Assembly: GCA_900321775.1 (NCBI GenBank)
Contig: ONXE01000046.1
Location: 1 to 11,430 of the forward strand
Length of the DNA: 11,430 nt
DNA from: an uncultured Bacteroidales bacterium
GTDB lineage: Bacteria; Bacteroidota; Bacteroidia; Bacteroidales; Paludibacteraceae
Reading direction: 5' to 3'
Shown: positions 1 to 6,457 of the stretch, piece after piece
Layout: each line of letters starts with the position of its first letter
Numbering within the stretch: position 1 is the first letter of the stretch
Program-made: the position numbers and the translations under genes
The notes under the pieces: model-generated
Told to the model about the DNA's origin: nothing
Database searches by the model: none
Seen by the model: only the letters and a program-made list of their open reading frames with translations

Positions 1-654
1 CTGGATAGCCTGCACATCGTGTTTGTTGGAGGCAATCATCCAAGCCTTCTCCAAGTCGGTTTTCTTGCCGGTCTTGGCTATCTGAAGGAATCGGGAGTCC
101 TGGAAATCGGAGATCAAGAACGCGGTGCATCTGCGTTTTTGCGCGTTGGCAAAGTACTGCAGAGCGCTGGTGATGTCCGTGCGTGAAGATGTCGGTTCGA
201 AGGTGAGCAGTTCGCGAATGATGTGCAGAACGTGCGTTTTGCCTTTCTTCGCGGGGATATACTTCTCTATTTTGTCGGAGAAGAAGATGACGCCCACCTT
301 GTCGTTGTTCTCGATTGTGGAGAAGGCGAGCGTGGCTGCCACCTCGGCCATCATATCGCGCTTGAACTGGGTGAGTGTACCGAAGTTACGTGAGCCGGAC
401 ACATCCACCAGCAGCATGACCGTGAGTTCGCGTTCCTCTTCAAACACCTTGATATAGGGGCGGTTAAGTCGCGCGGTGACGTTCCAGTCGATGCTTCGTA
501 CATCGTCGCCCGGCTGATATTCGCGCACCTCGCTGAAGGCCATACCGCGGCCCTTGAACTGGCTGTGGTACTCGCCCGCAAAGATGTTCTTCGACAGACC
601 TCGGGTCTTAATCTCTATCTTTCGAACCTTATTTAGTAGTTCTTCGGAGGTCAT
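1..654 (-). CDS. DUF58 / von Willebrand factor A domain protein (3' part missing)
   Basis: Seen: 218 open codons from an ATG at 654 to the left window edge, so the C-terminus lies outside. Residues 27-62 carry the DUF58 signature (FKGRGMxFxExRxYxPGDDxRxIDW followed by AR). A vWA domain follows, with the MIDAS metal-binding motif DVSGS at 84-88 and a later SRTD likely to supply the conserved Thr/Asp. No signal peptide or membrane segment is visible, so it is probably cytoplasmic. Known: DUF58 proteins are usually encoded just after a MoxR ATPase, and in Bacteroides this pair opens the bat (aerotolerance) operon with BatA-E. MoxR-vWA pairs are thought to act as chaperone-like systems. Context: it starts 9 bases after the moxR stop, so co-transcription and co-translation are expected. 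The substrate is unknown. Family assignment is firm; the role in this organism is inferred. Confidence 0.93.
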   Translation of the reverse strand, partial: MTSEELLNKVRKIEIKTRGLSKNIFAGEYHSQFKGRGMAFSEVREYQPGDDVRSIDWNVTARLNRPYIKVFEEERELTVMLLVDVSGSRNFGTLTQFKRDMMAEVAATLAFSTIENNDKVGVIFFSDKIEKYIPAKKGKTHVLHIIRELLTFEPTSSRTDITSALQYFANAQKRRCTAFLISDFQDSRFLQIAKTGKKTDLEKAWMIASNKHDVQAIQ

Positions 655-663
655 AGCATTGTT

Positions 664-1659
664 TTACGGCACTTGCACTTTGTTCAGCACCTCGGTGATG
701 ATATCCTCGGAGGTGATGTTGTTAGCCTCGGCTTCGTAGGTGAGGCCGATGCGGTGACGCAGTACATCGTAGCACACGGCGCGGATGTCTTCAGGCACCA
801 CATAACCGCGGCGATGGATGAAGGCGTATGCACGGGCAGCCAAGGCCAGATTGATGCTGGCACGAGGCGAACCGCCGAAACTGATCATGTCCTTCAGGTT
901 CTCCAAACCGTAGTTTTCGGGGTAACGGGTGGCAAAGACGATGTCCACGATATATTTCTCGATTTTCTCGTCCAGATAGACTTGACGGACGATGTCGCGT
1001 GCCTTCATGATGTCCTGGGTGGAGAGGATAGGCAACACTTGTTTCTTCTCGCCGCCTATGTTCTGACGGATAATTTGCTGCTCCTCTTCTTTTTGCGGAT
1101 AGCCGATAACCACTTTCATCATGAAACGGTCGGTCTGCGCTTCAGGCAACGGATAAGTTCCTTCCTGCTCGATGGGGTTCTGTGTGGCCAAAACCAGGAA
1201 AGGCTCTGCCAGTTTGAAAGTCTCCTCACCGATAGTCACCTGGCGCTCCTGCATGGCCTCCAGAAGGGCGGATTGTACCTTGGCGGGAGCACGGTTGATC
1301 TCATCTGCCAACACGAAATTGGCAAAGATAGGACCGCGTTTGATATGGAAAGTCTCGGTTTTCTGGCTGTAAATCTGCGTACCCAGCACATCAGCCGGCA
1401 ACAGGTCAGGCGTAAACTGAATACGACTGAAGTCGGCCTTGATCAAGTCAGCCAACGTCTTGATCGCCAACGTCTTGGCCAGACCCGGAACGCCTTCCAG
1501 CAGGATATGTCCGTCGCTCAGAAGACCGATCAACAGGCTCTCTACCAGGTGCTTCTGACCTACAATTACTTGATTCATGCCCATGGTCAGGGCATCTACA
1601 AAGGAACTCTCGCGCTCAATGCGCTCTTGGAGCTCACGAATATCAACAGGATTACTCAT
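664..1659 (-). CDS. moxR: MoxR-family AAA+ ATPase
   Basis: Seen: 331 aa from an ATG at 1659. An upstream start at 1707 would add 16 Asn/Lys/Arg-rich residues without family character, so the shorter form is preferred. Walker A is GVPGLAKT (56-63) and Walker B is LADE (117-120). Sensor 1 is the ATQNPIEQEGTYPLPEAQ block, and GGSPRAS near the C-terminal lid is the sensor 2 region. The length is typical for MoxR (about 320-335 aa). Known: MoxR ATPases form hexameric AAA+ rings that assemble or activate partner proteins, often with vWA-domain proteins and metal-dependent complexes. Context: first gene of an operon whose next gene is the DUF58/vWA protein, the classic partner. No clear Bacteroidetes promoter was found upstream; the intergenic region holds a hairpin and palindromic repeats. 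Its client in this organism cannot be read from the sequence. Confidence 0.95.
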   Translation of the reverse strand: MSNPVDIRELQERIERESSFVDALTMGMNQVIVGQKHLVESLLIGLLSDGHILLEGVPGLAKTLAIKTLADLIKADFSRIQFTPDLLPADVLGTQIYSQKTETFHIKRGPIFANFVLADEINRAPAKVQSALLEAMQERQVTIGEETFKLAEPFLVLATQNPIEQEGTYPLPEAQTDRFMMKVVIGYPQKEEEQQIIRQNIGGEKKQVLPILSTQDIMKARDIVRQVYLDEKIEKYIVDIVFATRYPENYGLENLKDMISFGGSPRASINLALAARAYAFIHRRGYVVPEDIRAVCYDVLRHRIGLTYEAEANNITSEDIITEVLNKVQVP

Positions 1660-1695
1660 TGTTGTATTAAGATGTTTTGATTTTCGTTGTTGGTA

Positions 1696-1713
1696 GTTGC
1701 GTAGCAACCATTC
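1696..1713. repeat. Palindromic repeat element, copy 1
   Basis: The sequence GTTGCGTAGCAACCATTC contains GTTGC and GCAAC as inverted arms around GTA. It matches the element at 1829-1843 except for two extra bases at the centre. It lies 36 bases upstream of the moxR start codon. It could be a protein-binding site for a dimer; this is inference from symmetry and duplication only. Confidence 0.4.
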
Positions 1714-1766
1714 AGTTTACAGCAAATAATATGCCAAAAAGGACAAATCTCTGTGAAAAATGTTAA

Positions 1767-1799
1767 AAAAGGCCAAATTGTGTAGGAAACGGGCCTTTT
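1767..1799 (-). terminator. Terminator-like hairpin upstream of moxR
   Basis: On the minus strand AAAAGGCC (1799-1792), a 17-base loop and GGCCTTTT (1774-1767) form an 8-bp stem directly followed by more T residues (T6 in all). This resembles an intrinsic terminator or attenuator in the moxR leader. No gene ends just before it on this strand, so an early-termination role or an unrecognised short transcript is possible. The long loop makes it weak. Confidence 0.35.
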
Positions 1800-1828
1800 G
1801 CACCTGTTTGCGGAGGGAACCCCGGATT

Positions 1829-1843
1829 GTTGCGCAACCATTC
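1829..1843. repeat. Palindromic repeat element, copy 2
   Basis: The sequence GTTGCGCAACCATTC has a perfect 10-bp palindrome GTTGCGCAAC at its left and the same CATTC tail as the copy at 1696-1713. It lies 133 bases from that copy, measured start to start, in the same orientation, and about 70 bases upstream of the lipoprotein promoter. Confidence 0.4.
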
Positions 1844-1914
1844 GCATAAATTGACGTAAAATGATGCAATTAGTGTAATTGTTTGCGATTTTGTTGCATT
1901 TTGTGCGCTTTTTG

Positions 1915-1946
1915 TTTGCACATATCAAAAAAAAACACTAACTTTG
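1915..1946 (+). promoter_or_regulatory. Bacteroidetes-type promoter of the lipoprotein gene
   Basis: The -33 box TTTG (1915-1918), a 20-base spacer holding an A9 tract (1927-1935), and the -7 box TAACTTTG (1939-1946) match the Bacteroidetes sigma-ABfr consensus TTTG-N19-21-TAnnTTTG exactly. Transcription should start a few bases after 1946, giving a leader of roughly 40 bases. The -7 box continues as CAGCCGAA, which is identical to the promoter at 10906-10937. Confidence 0.85.
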
Positions 1947-1990
1947 CAGCCGAATTGTAAAATCAATCACAAAACAAATAATTAAGTATT

Positions 1991-2398
1991 ATGAAAAAAA
2001 TTGTATTTGCAATTGCAGCTTGTGTGGCACTTTTGGGTTTCACTGCTTGCAACAATGATCCCGTTGAATCGCAGATCTTCGACCTCAGTTTTGACGGTTC
2101 AAAAGTAGAGGAGGGTGAGATAATGGCTTACCAGCTGACTATTGAGCCTATCTTCATCGAGGCTATCAACAAAGTAGCTCCTCAGGCATCGCCTACGAGC
2201 AAGACCTTTATGGTTAATTCTACTGAGAAGAAGGCCAAAGCCGATGTAGAGGCTGCTTTCCGCTCTGCTGCTGCGCAGGCTCAGAAAGTGAGCGATGACG
2301 CTGCAATCAAGGCTACTGGAATCAAGACTATCCTGAAGCACTCGAACAGCAAGAATCCTAACAATCCGAAGGTATTTATCGAGTACACCTTCAAGTAA
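1991..2398 (+). CDS. Small predicted lipoprotein of unknown function
   Basis: Seen: 135 aa beginning MKKIVFAIAACVALLGFTAC. A basic n-region is followed by a hydrophobic stretch (residues 4-17) and a lipobox-like FTAC, with Cys20 as the predicted lipidated residue; the following NNDP is polar. The mature part of about 115 aa is soluble in character, with a central Ala/Lys-rich probably helical stretch (about 77-105) and a C-terminus VFIEYTFK that looks like a beta strand. Inference: exported by Sec, lipidated and anchored in the inner or outer membrane facing the periplasm, or surface exposed. I do not recognise the family. It stands alone between a strong promoter (1915-1946) and a terminator (2417-2450), so it is probably a monocistronic, well-expressed gene. 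Start: the only ATG that precedes the signal sequence; an A/T-rich leader without Shine-Dalgarno is usual in this phylum. Confidence 0.85.
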   Translation: MKKIVFAIAACVALLGFTACNNDPVESQIFDLSFDGSKVEEGEIMAYQLTIEPIFIEAINKVAPQASPTSKTFMVNSTEKKAKADVEAAFRSAAAQAQKVSDDAAIKATGIKTILKHSNSKNPNNPKVFIEYTFK

Positions 2399-2416
2399 TC
2401 ACTTGCGAGGAAACAA

Positions 2417-2450
2417 AAATAAAGGGCGACCCGAAAGTCGTCCTTTATTT
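2417..2450. terminator. Bidirectional intrinsic terminator between the lipoprotein gene and pgi
   Basis: Arms 2417-2430 and 2437-2450 pair over 14 positions, with one G-T wobble, around the hexaloop CCGAAA. The left arm begins A/T-rich and the right arm ends TTTATTT, so each strand presents a GC-rich stem followed by a T-rich tail. It lies 18 bases after the lipoprotein stop and 23 bases beyond the pgi stop, so it can end both convergent transcripts. Confidence 0.9.
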
Positions 2451-2473
2451 GTATGGTACTATGCGGTTCCGTC

Positions 2474-3811
2474 TCAGATACGAGCCTGAATGGCTTTGCT
2501 CTCAGCCTCATAGCCCGGCTTGTTGAGAAGAGCGAACATATTCTTCTTGTACGCCTCCACACCCGGTTGGTTGAATGGATTGACGCCCAGCATGTATCCG
2601 CTGATACCGCAAGCGCGCTCGAAGAAATAGATAAGCTGACCGATGTTGTACTCGTCCACTTTGTCTATCTCGATGAGGATGTTGGGTACACCTCCGTCCA
2701 CGTGAGCCAGACGTGTGCCCAGTTCGGCCATCTTATTGACCTCGTCCACGCGTTTGCCGGCCAGGAAATTCAGACCGTCCAAGTTCTCCTCGTCCGACGG
2801 GATAACAACACTCTTGGAAGCGTTCTTTACGGAGATGACGGTTTCGAAGATGGTACGTTGGCCCTCCTGAATCCATTGTCCCATGGAGTGGAGATCGGTG
2901 GTGAAATCTACCGATGCGGGGAAAATACCCTTGTTGTCCTTGCCTTCCGACTCACCGTATAGTTGTTTCCACCACTCGGCCATGAAATGCAGTTTGGGGT
3001 TGAAGTTGACGAGGATCTCGGTGGTCTTGCCGAAACGGTAGATAGCGTTGCGGATAGCCGCGTATTGTGCAGACAGGTTGTTTTCTGCGGGAACATCGGT
3101 GCCCGTCAGTTTCTCCATCTCCTGTGCGCCGCGAACCAGAGCCTTGATGTCATGTCCGGCTACAGCGATAGGCAGCAATCCTACCGGCGTGAGTACCGAG
3201 AAGCGGCCTCCCACATTGTCGGGGATGACGAAGGTCTTGTAGCCCTCTTTGGTAGCCAAAGACCGAAGCGCACCCTTTTTGGCATCGGTGACAGCCACGA
3301 TACGTTTCTGTGCCTCAGCCTTGCCGGACTGTTTCTCCAGCATGGTCTTGAGTAGACGGAATGCCAGCGCTGTCTCGGTGGTCGTGCCCGACTTGGAGAT
3401 GTTGATGATGCCGAACTCTTTGCCCCGGAGGAACTCCATAAGGTCGGCCAGATAGTCTTCGCCGATATTATTGCCCGCATAAACCACGTACGGGTCCTTG
3501 CGGTCCTTGGCCTGATAGGCGTCAAACGTGTGCTGCAGTGCGTCGTTTACGGCCTTGGCGCCCAGATATGAGCCACCGATACCGGCCACTACCACTACTT
3601 CGCAACGTTTGCGTAGTTCGTCGGCTACAGCCTGTACTTCGTTAAGAAAAGCATCGGTAATGCTGCTCGGCAGATGTACCCAGCCGATGTAATCATTGCC
3701 TGCGCCCTTGCCGGACTCCAATAGTTCGTTTGCGGCTGCTGTTTGAGCCATGGTTGCTTGCAGTGTGATGGGAGACACAAAGCTTGCTGCGTTTTTCAGA
3801 TTCAGTTTCAT
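2474..3811 (-). CDS. pgi: Glucose-6-phosphate isomerase
   Basis: Role: interconverts glucose 6-phosphate and fructose 6-phosphate in the cytoplasm, for glycolysis, gluconeogenesis and sugar-nucleotide supply. Seen: 445 aa, the usual size of the shorter bacterial (Bacteroides/Bacillus-type) Pgi. The first SIS-type region has GIGGSYLG (77-84) and the phosphate-binding SKSGTTTET (139-147). PGI signature 1 is DNVGGRFSVLTPVG (198-211). The ESEGK segment (287-291) should hold the catalytic Glu, His308 in DLHSMGQ is the ring-opening candidate, and PGI signature 2 ends in NQPGVEAYKK (414-423) with the catalytic Lys. All key residues appear intact. Context: last gene of the mfd-kdsB-lysS-gpsA-pgi cluster. 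Its ATG lies one base after the gpsA stop (TAATATG), so translational coupling is likely. A terminator follows at 2417-2450. No shine in the start choice: this ATG begins the family's normal N-terminus. Confidence 0.98.
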   Translation of the reverse strand: MKLNLKNAASFVSPITLQATMAQTAAANELLESGKGAGNDYIGWVHLPSSITDAFLNEVQAVADELRKRCEVVVVAGIGGSYLGAKAVNDALQHTFDAYQAKDRKDPYVVYAGNNIGEDYLADLMEFLRGKEFGIINISKSGTTTETALAFRLLKTMLEKQSGKAEAQKRIVAVTDAKKGALRSLATKEGYKTFVIPDNVGGRFSVLTPVGLLPIAVAGHDIKALVRGAQEMEKLTGTDVPAENNLSAQYAAIRNAIYRFGKTTEILVNFNPKLHFMAEWWKQLYGESEGKDNKGIFPASVDFTTDLHSMGQWIQEGQRTIFETVISVKNASKSVVIPSDEENLDGLNFLAGKRVDEVNKMAELGTRLAHVDGGVPNILIEIDKVDEYNIGQLIYFFERACGISGYMLGVNPFNQPGVEAYKKNMFALLNKPGYEAESKAIQARI

Positions 3812-3812
3812 A

Positions 3813-4832
3813 TTATTTGAGTTTGTTGGTTAATTCTTGTATTTCCAGCACAGGCGAGGCGTGGTTGTACAGGATGTTGTACACAGCCTGAGCGATGGGT
3901 AGGTCCACGTTGTAACGCTCGTTGAAGATGTGGATACATTTCGTTCCGTAGTAGCCCTCGGCTATCATCTGCATCTCCAGTTGTGCGGTCTTGACAGAAT
4001 AGCCTCGCCCGATCATGTTGCCGAACTGGCGGTTGCGGGAGAACTGCGAGTACGCCGTCACCAGCAGGTCGCCCAGGTAGGCGGATGCGTCGATGTCGCG
4101 TCCATGGGGATTGGTGGCAGCTGAGAAACGTTTGATTTCCTGAATGGCATTGGCGGTGAGTACGGCCTGGAAATTGTCGCCGTACTTCAGTCCGAAGCAG
4201 ATACCCGACGCGATGGCGTAGATGTTCTTCATCACTGAGGCATATTCCAGTCCCCACACGTCGTCTGAGATGGAGGTGTGTACGTAGGGCGTCGTCACCA
4301 GTTTGGCCATCTCGATGGCATGCTGGCGGTCGGAGCAACCTATGGTCAGGTAACTCAGCCTCTCCATCGCCACTTCTTCCGCATGGCACGGCCCGGCTAT
4401 CATACCCAGGTTCTCCGAAGGTACTTCGTAGCGGATATGCAGGTACTCGGTAACCACCATGTTCTCGTCGGGCACCATGCCCTTGATGGCGGAGATGATG
4501 ATTTTGCGGCGGATGGATCGGCGCAGTTTTTTCAGGTGCGTCTTCAGGAACGGACTGGGAACAGCCAGAATCAGTACGTCCGCTGCGGCCACCACCTCGT
4601 TGATGTCGGAGGTAAAATGTATGTGGCTGACATCGAATGACAGTCCACGCAGGTAGTCGGGGTTCTTGCCCGATTTGATGAAACTGTCGATTTGGCCCTG
4701 CTTGCGCATGTACCAATGGATCTCACCCACATTGCTGAGCACGATTTTAGCCAGCGCAGTGGCCCAACTGCCTCCGCCCAAGATAGCTATCTGCTTGCCG
4801 GCTAAACCGAATGTCTCTTTCTGTTTAATCAT
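3813..4832 (-). CDS. gpsA: Glycerol-3-phosphate dehydrogenase [NAD(P)+]
   Basis: Role: reduces dihydroxyacetone phosphate to sn-glycerol 3-phosphate, the backbone precursor of membrane phospholipids; cytoplasmic. Seen: 339 aa. The N-terminal Rossmann fold has the dinucleotide loop GGGSWATA (19-26), then SAIKGM with Lys117 and AGPCHAEEV (146-154). The C-terminal helical domain has SVMKNIYAIASG with the catalytic Lys202, and GDLLVTAYSQFSRNRQFG (254-271), the substrate- and cofactor-binding signature. Length fits the family (about 330-340). The first glycine-loop alanine is replaced by Gly in GGGSWAT, a known variant of GAGSWGT. Context: its ATG overlaps the lysS stop by 8 bases (ATGATTAA), which decides the start and points to translational coupling. 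Pgi follows after one base. As far as I recall, the order lysS-gpsA-pgi is also found in Bacteroides. Confidence 0.97.
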   Translation of the reverse strand: MIKQKETFGLAGKQIAILGGGSWATALAKIVLSNVGEIHWYMRKQGQIDSFIKSGKNPDYLRGLSFDVSHIHFTSDINEVVAAADVLILAVPSPFLKTHLKKLRRSIRRKIIISAIKGMVPDENMVVTEYLHIRYEVPSENLGMIAGPCHAEEVAMERLSYLTIGCSDRQHAIEMAKLVTTPYVHTSISDDVWGLEYASVMKNIYAIASGICFGLKYGDNFQAVLTANAIQEIKRFSAATNPHGRDIDASAYLGDLLVTAYSQFSRNRQFGNMIGRGYSVKTAQLEMQMIAEGYYGTKCIHIFNERYNVDLPIAQAVYNILYNHASPVLEIQELTNKLK

Positions 4833-6387
4833 TAGCTTCCGGTTTCATAGTGGGGAACAACAGCACTTCCTGAATAGCGGGCTGACCTGTCATGAGCATA
4901 GCCAGACGGTCGATGCCTATTCCGATGCCCGAAGTAGGCGGCATGCCGTATTCCAGTGCGCGCATGAAGTCGTGGTCGATAATCATCGCCTCGTCGTCGC
5001 CCTTGTCGGCCAGTTTCATCTGCTCGACAAAACGGTTGTATTGGTCGATAGGATCGTTGAGCTCGCTGTATGCGTTGGCCAACTCTTTGCCGTTGACCAT
5101 CAGCTCGAAACGCTCGGTCAGACCGGCTTTGCTGCGGTGCATCTTGGTCAGCGGAGACATCTCGACGGGGTAGTCGGTGATGAATGTGGGCTGGATGAAC
5201 GTGCCTTCGCAGGTCTCGCCGAAGATCTCGTCAATCAGCTTGCCTTTGCCCATGGTCTTGTCCACTTCCACTCCGCATTTCTTGGCCACTTCGCGCATCT
5301 CGTCCTCGCTCATCGTGCTCAGGTCGTAGCCCGTTTTCTCTTTGATGGCCTCCAGAATGGGCAGACGGCGATACGGGGCTTTGAAGCTGACGATGTTGTC
5401 GCCAATCTTGACCTCTGTGGTGCCGTTGACAGCCAGGCAGATGCGCTCCAGCAATTTCTCCGTGAAACTCATCATCCAGTTGTAGTCCTTGTAGCACACA
5501 TACAACTCCATGCAGGTGAACTCGGGGTTGTGGTTGCGGTCCATGCCTTCGTTGCGGAAATTACGGCCAATCTCGTACACGCCCTCAAATCCGCCTACAA
5601 TCAGGCGCTTGAGGTACAACTCGGTTGCGATACGCAGGTACATGTCTACGTCCAGCGTGTTGTGGTGCGTGATGAAAGGACGAGCGCTCGCTCCGCCTGC
5701 TATCTGCTGCAGGATAGGCGTTTCCACCTCGGTGTAACCCGCCTCGTCGAACACCTGACGCATAGTGCGCAAGATAGTGGCTCTCTTCAGAAACGTGTCG
5801 CGTACTCCATCGTTGACCACCAGGTCCACATAGCGCTGACGATAGCGTTGCTCGGGATCGTTGAAACCATCGTATGCCACACCGTCTTTGTACTTGACGA
5901 TAGGCAGCGGACGCAGACTCTTCGAGAGCACGGTCAACTCCTTGGCGTGGATACTAATCTCGCCCATCTTGGTGCGGAACACAAAACCGCGGATGCCAAT
6001 GAAATCGCCGATGTCCAGCAGCTTCTTGAACACGGTGTTGTACATCTCGGGCTGAGCCTCGGTGGTGATGTCATCGCGGCTGATATATACCTGGATACGA
6101 CCCTTCGAGTCCTGAATCTCCGCGAAACTGGCCTTACCCATGATACGGCGGCTCATCAGTCGTCCTGCGATGCTGATTTCGTCGCCGGTGTACCATTTGC
6201 CCTCCTCGCGGTTCTTCGGAGGCAACGCATTACCTTCCGCGTCCAACTCGGGGTCCACGAAATTCTCCTTGATGCCCGTGGAGAATCCCGTTACTACGTA
6301 TTCGGCTGCAGGGTAGGGTTCAATGCCCATCTCGCGCAATGCTTGCAGCGATTGCCTGCGAATTTGTTCTTGTTCTGATAATTCCAT
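4825..6387 (-). CDS. lysS: Lysyl-tRNA synthetase, class II
   Basis: Role: charges tRNA-Lys with lysine, using ATP, in the cytoplasm. Seen: 520 aa. An N-terminal OB-fold anticodon-binding domain (about 65-155) includes ISIAGRLMSRRIMGKASF. The class II catalytic core has motif 1 around GYTEVETPILQ (217-227), motif 2 RNFRNEGMDRNHNPEFTCME (275-294) and motif 3 GIGIGIDRLAML (487-498). FITHHNTLDVDMYLRIATELYLKRL is the typical LysRS substrate region. Odd: the protein stops soon after motif 3 (LLFPTMKPEAND). From memory, Bacteroides LysRS carries a further C-terminal extension of about 55-65 residues, which is absent here; the length instead resembles E. coli LysS. Residues about 50-68 form a small polar insertion before the OB fold. 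Context: follows kdsB after 70 bases containing a 7-bp repeat array, and overlaps gpsA by 8 bases. The ATG start gives the family N-terminus ELSEQEQIRR. Confidence 0.98.
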   Translation of the reverse strand: MELSEQEQIRRQSLQALREMGIEPYPAAEYVVTGFSTGIKENFVDPELDAEGNALPPKNREEGKWYTGDEISIAGRLMSRRIMGKASFAEIQDSKGRIQVYISRDDITTEAQPEMYNTVFKKLLDIGDFIGIRGFVFRTKMGEISIHAKELTVLSKSLRPLPIVKYKDGVAYDGFNDPEQRYRQRYVDLVVNDGVRDTFLKRATILRTMRQVFDEAGYTEVETPILQQIAGGASARPFITHHNTLDVDMYLRIATELYLKRLIVGGFEGVYEIGRNFRNEGMDRNHNPEFTCMELYVCYKDYNWMMSFTEKLLERICLAVNGTTEVKIGDNIVSFKAPYRRLPILEAIKEKTGYDLSTMSEDEMREVAKKCGVEVDKTMGKGKLIDEIFGETCEGTFIQPTFITDYPVEMSPLTKMHRSKAGLTERFELMVNGKELANAYSELNDPIDQYNRFVEQMKLADKGDDEAMIIDHDFMRALEYGMPPTSGIGIGIDRLAMLMTGQPAIQEVLLFPTMKPEAND

Positions 6388-6414
6388 TATATCTTGTTCT
6401 TATATTTTCAATAA

Positions 6415-6449
6415 CTCTAGTCTCTAGTCTCTAGTCTCTAGACCCTCGA
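6415..6449. repeat. Intergenic 7-bp tandem repeat (5 units)
   Basis: In the kdsB-lysS gap, five head-to-tail heptamers read on the plus strand CTCTAGT three times, then CTCTAGA and CCCTCGA. They belong to the same family as the arrays inside mfd (CTCTCGA, CTCTTGA, CTCTAGA). The CTAG units would create TAG stops in every frame of the minus strand, which fits a non-coding location. The array lies 28 bases upstream of the lysS ATG, so it would be in the lysS leader. Confidence 0.9.
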
Positions 6450-6457
6450 CTTTTCTC

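Larger units (their letters stand above)
1660..1990. other. Divergent intergenic region between moxR and the lipoprotein gene
   Basis: 331 bases without a credible gene. It is A/T-rich compared with the flanking genes. It contains two copies of a GTTGCG-centred palindrome (1696-1713, 1829-1843), a minus-strand hairpin with a T-tract (1767-1799), and the lipoprotein promoter (1915-1946). A 90-codon open frame on the minus strand crosses most of it, but it is rich in Asn, Ile, Cys and Lys, has no recognisable motif, and overlaps the moxR start. I treat it as non-coding. Confidence 0.7.

Noticed and set aside
673..1680. 335-codon open frame on the plus strand, antisense to moxR
   Set aside because: It lies wholly opposite a clear MoxR gene, has shadow-like composition (His, Gln, Asp, Leu-rich) and has no promoter of its own.
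1656..1928. 90-codon minus-strand open frame upstream of moxR
   Set aside because: A/T-rich intergenic composition, no motif, crosses the hairpin and repeats, and overlaps the moxR start.
3808..4716. 302-codon minus-strand open frame overlapping gpsA in another frame
   Set aside because: The gpsA frame carries all family motifs. This frame is Arg/Gly/His/Pro-rich noise from the same DNA.
3813..4832. GGGSWATA in GpsA as a damaged nucleotide loop
   Set aside because: Variation around GAGSWGTA is normal in this family, and all other catalytic motifs are intact.
4666..6378. 570-codon open frame on the plus strand, antisense to lysS and part of gpsA
   Set aside because: It mirrors lysS with its strong codon bias, shows no recognisable motif, and the minus-strand genes are unmistakable. 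Long antisense frames are expected here.
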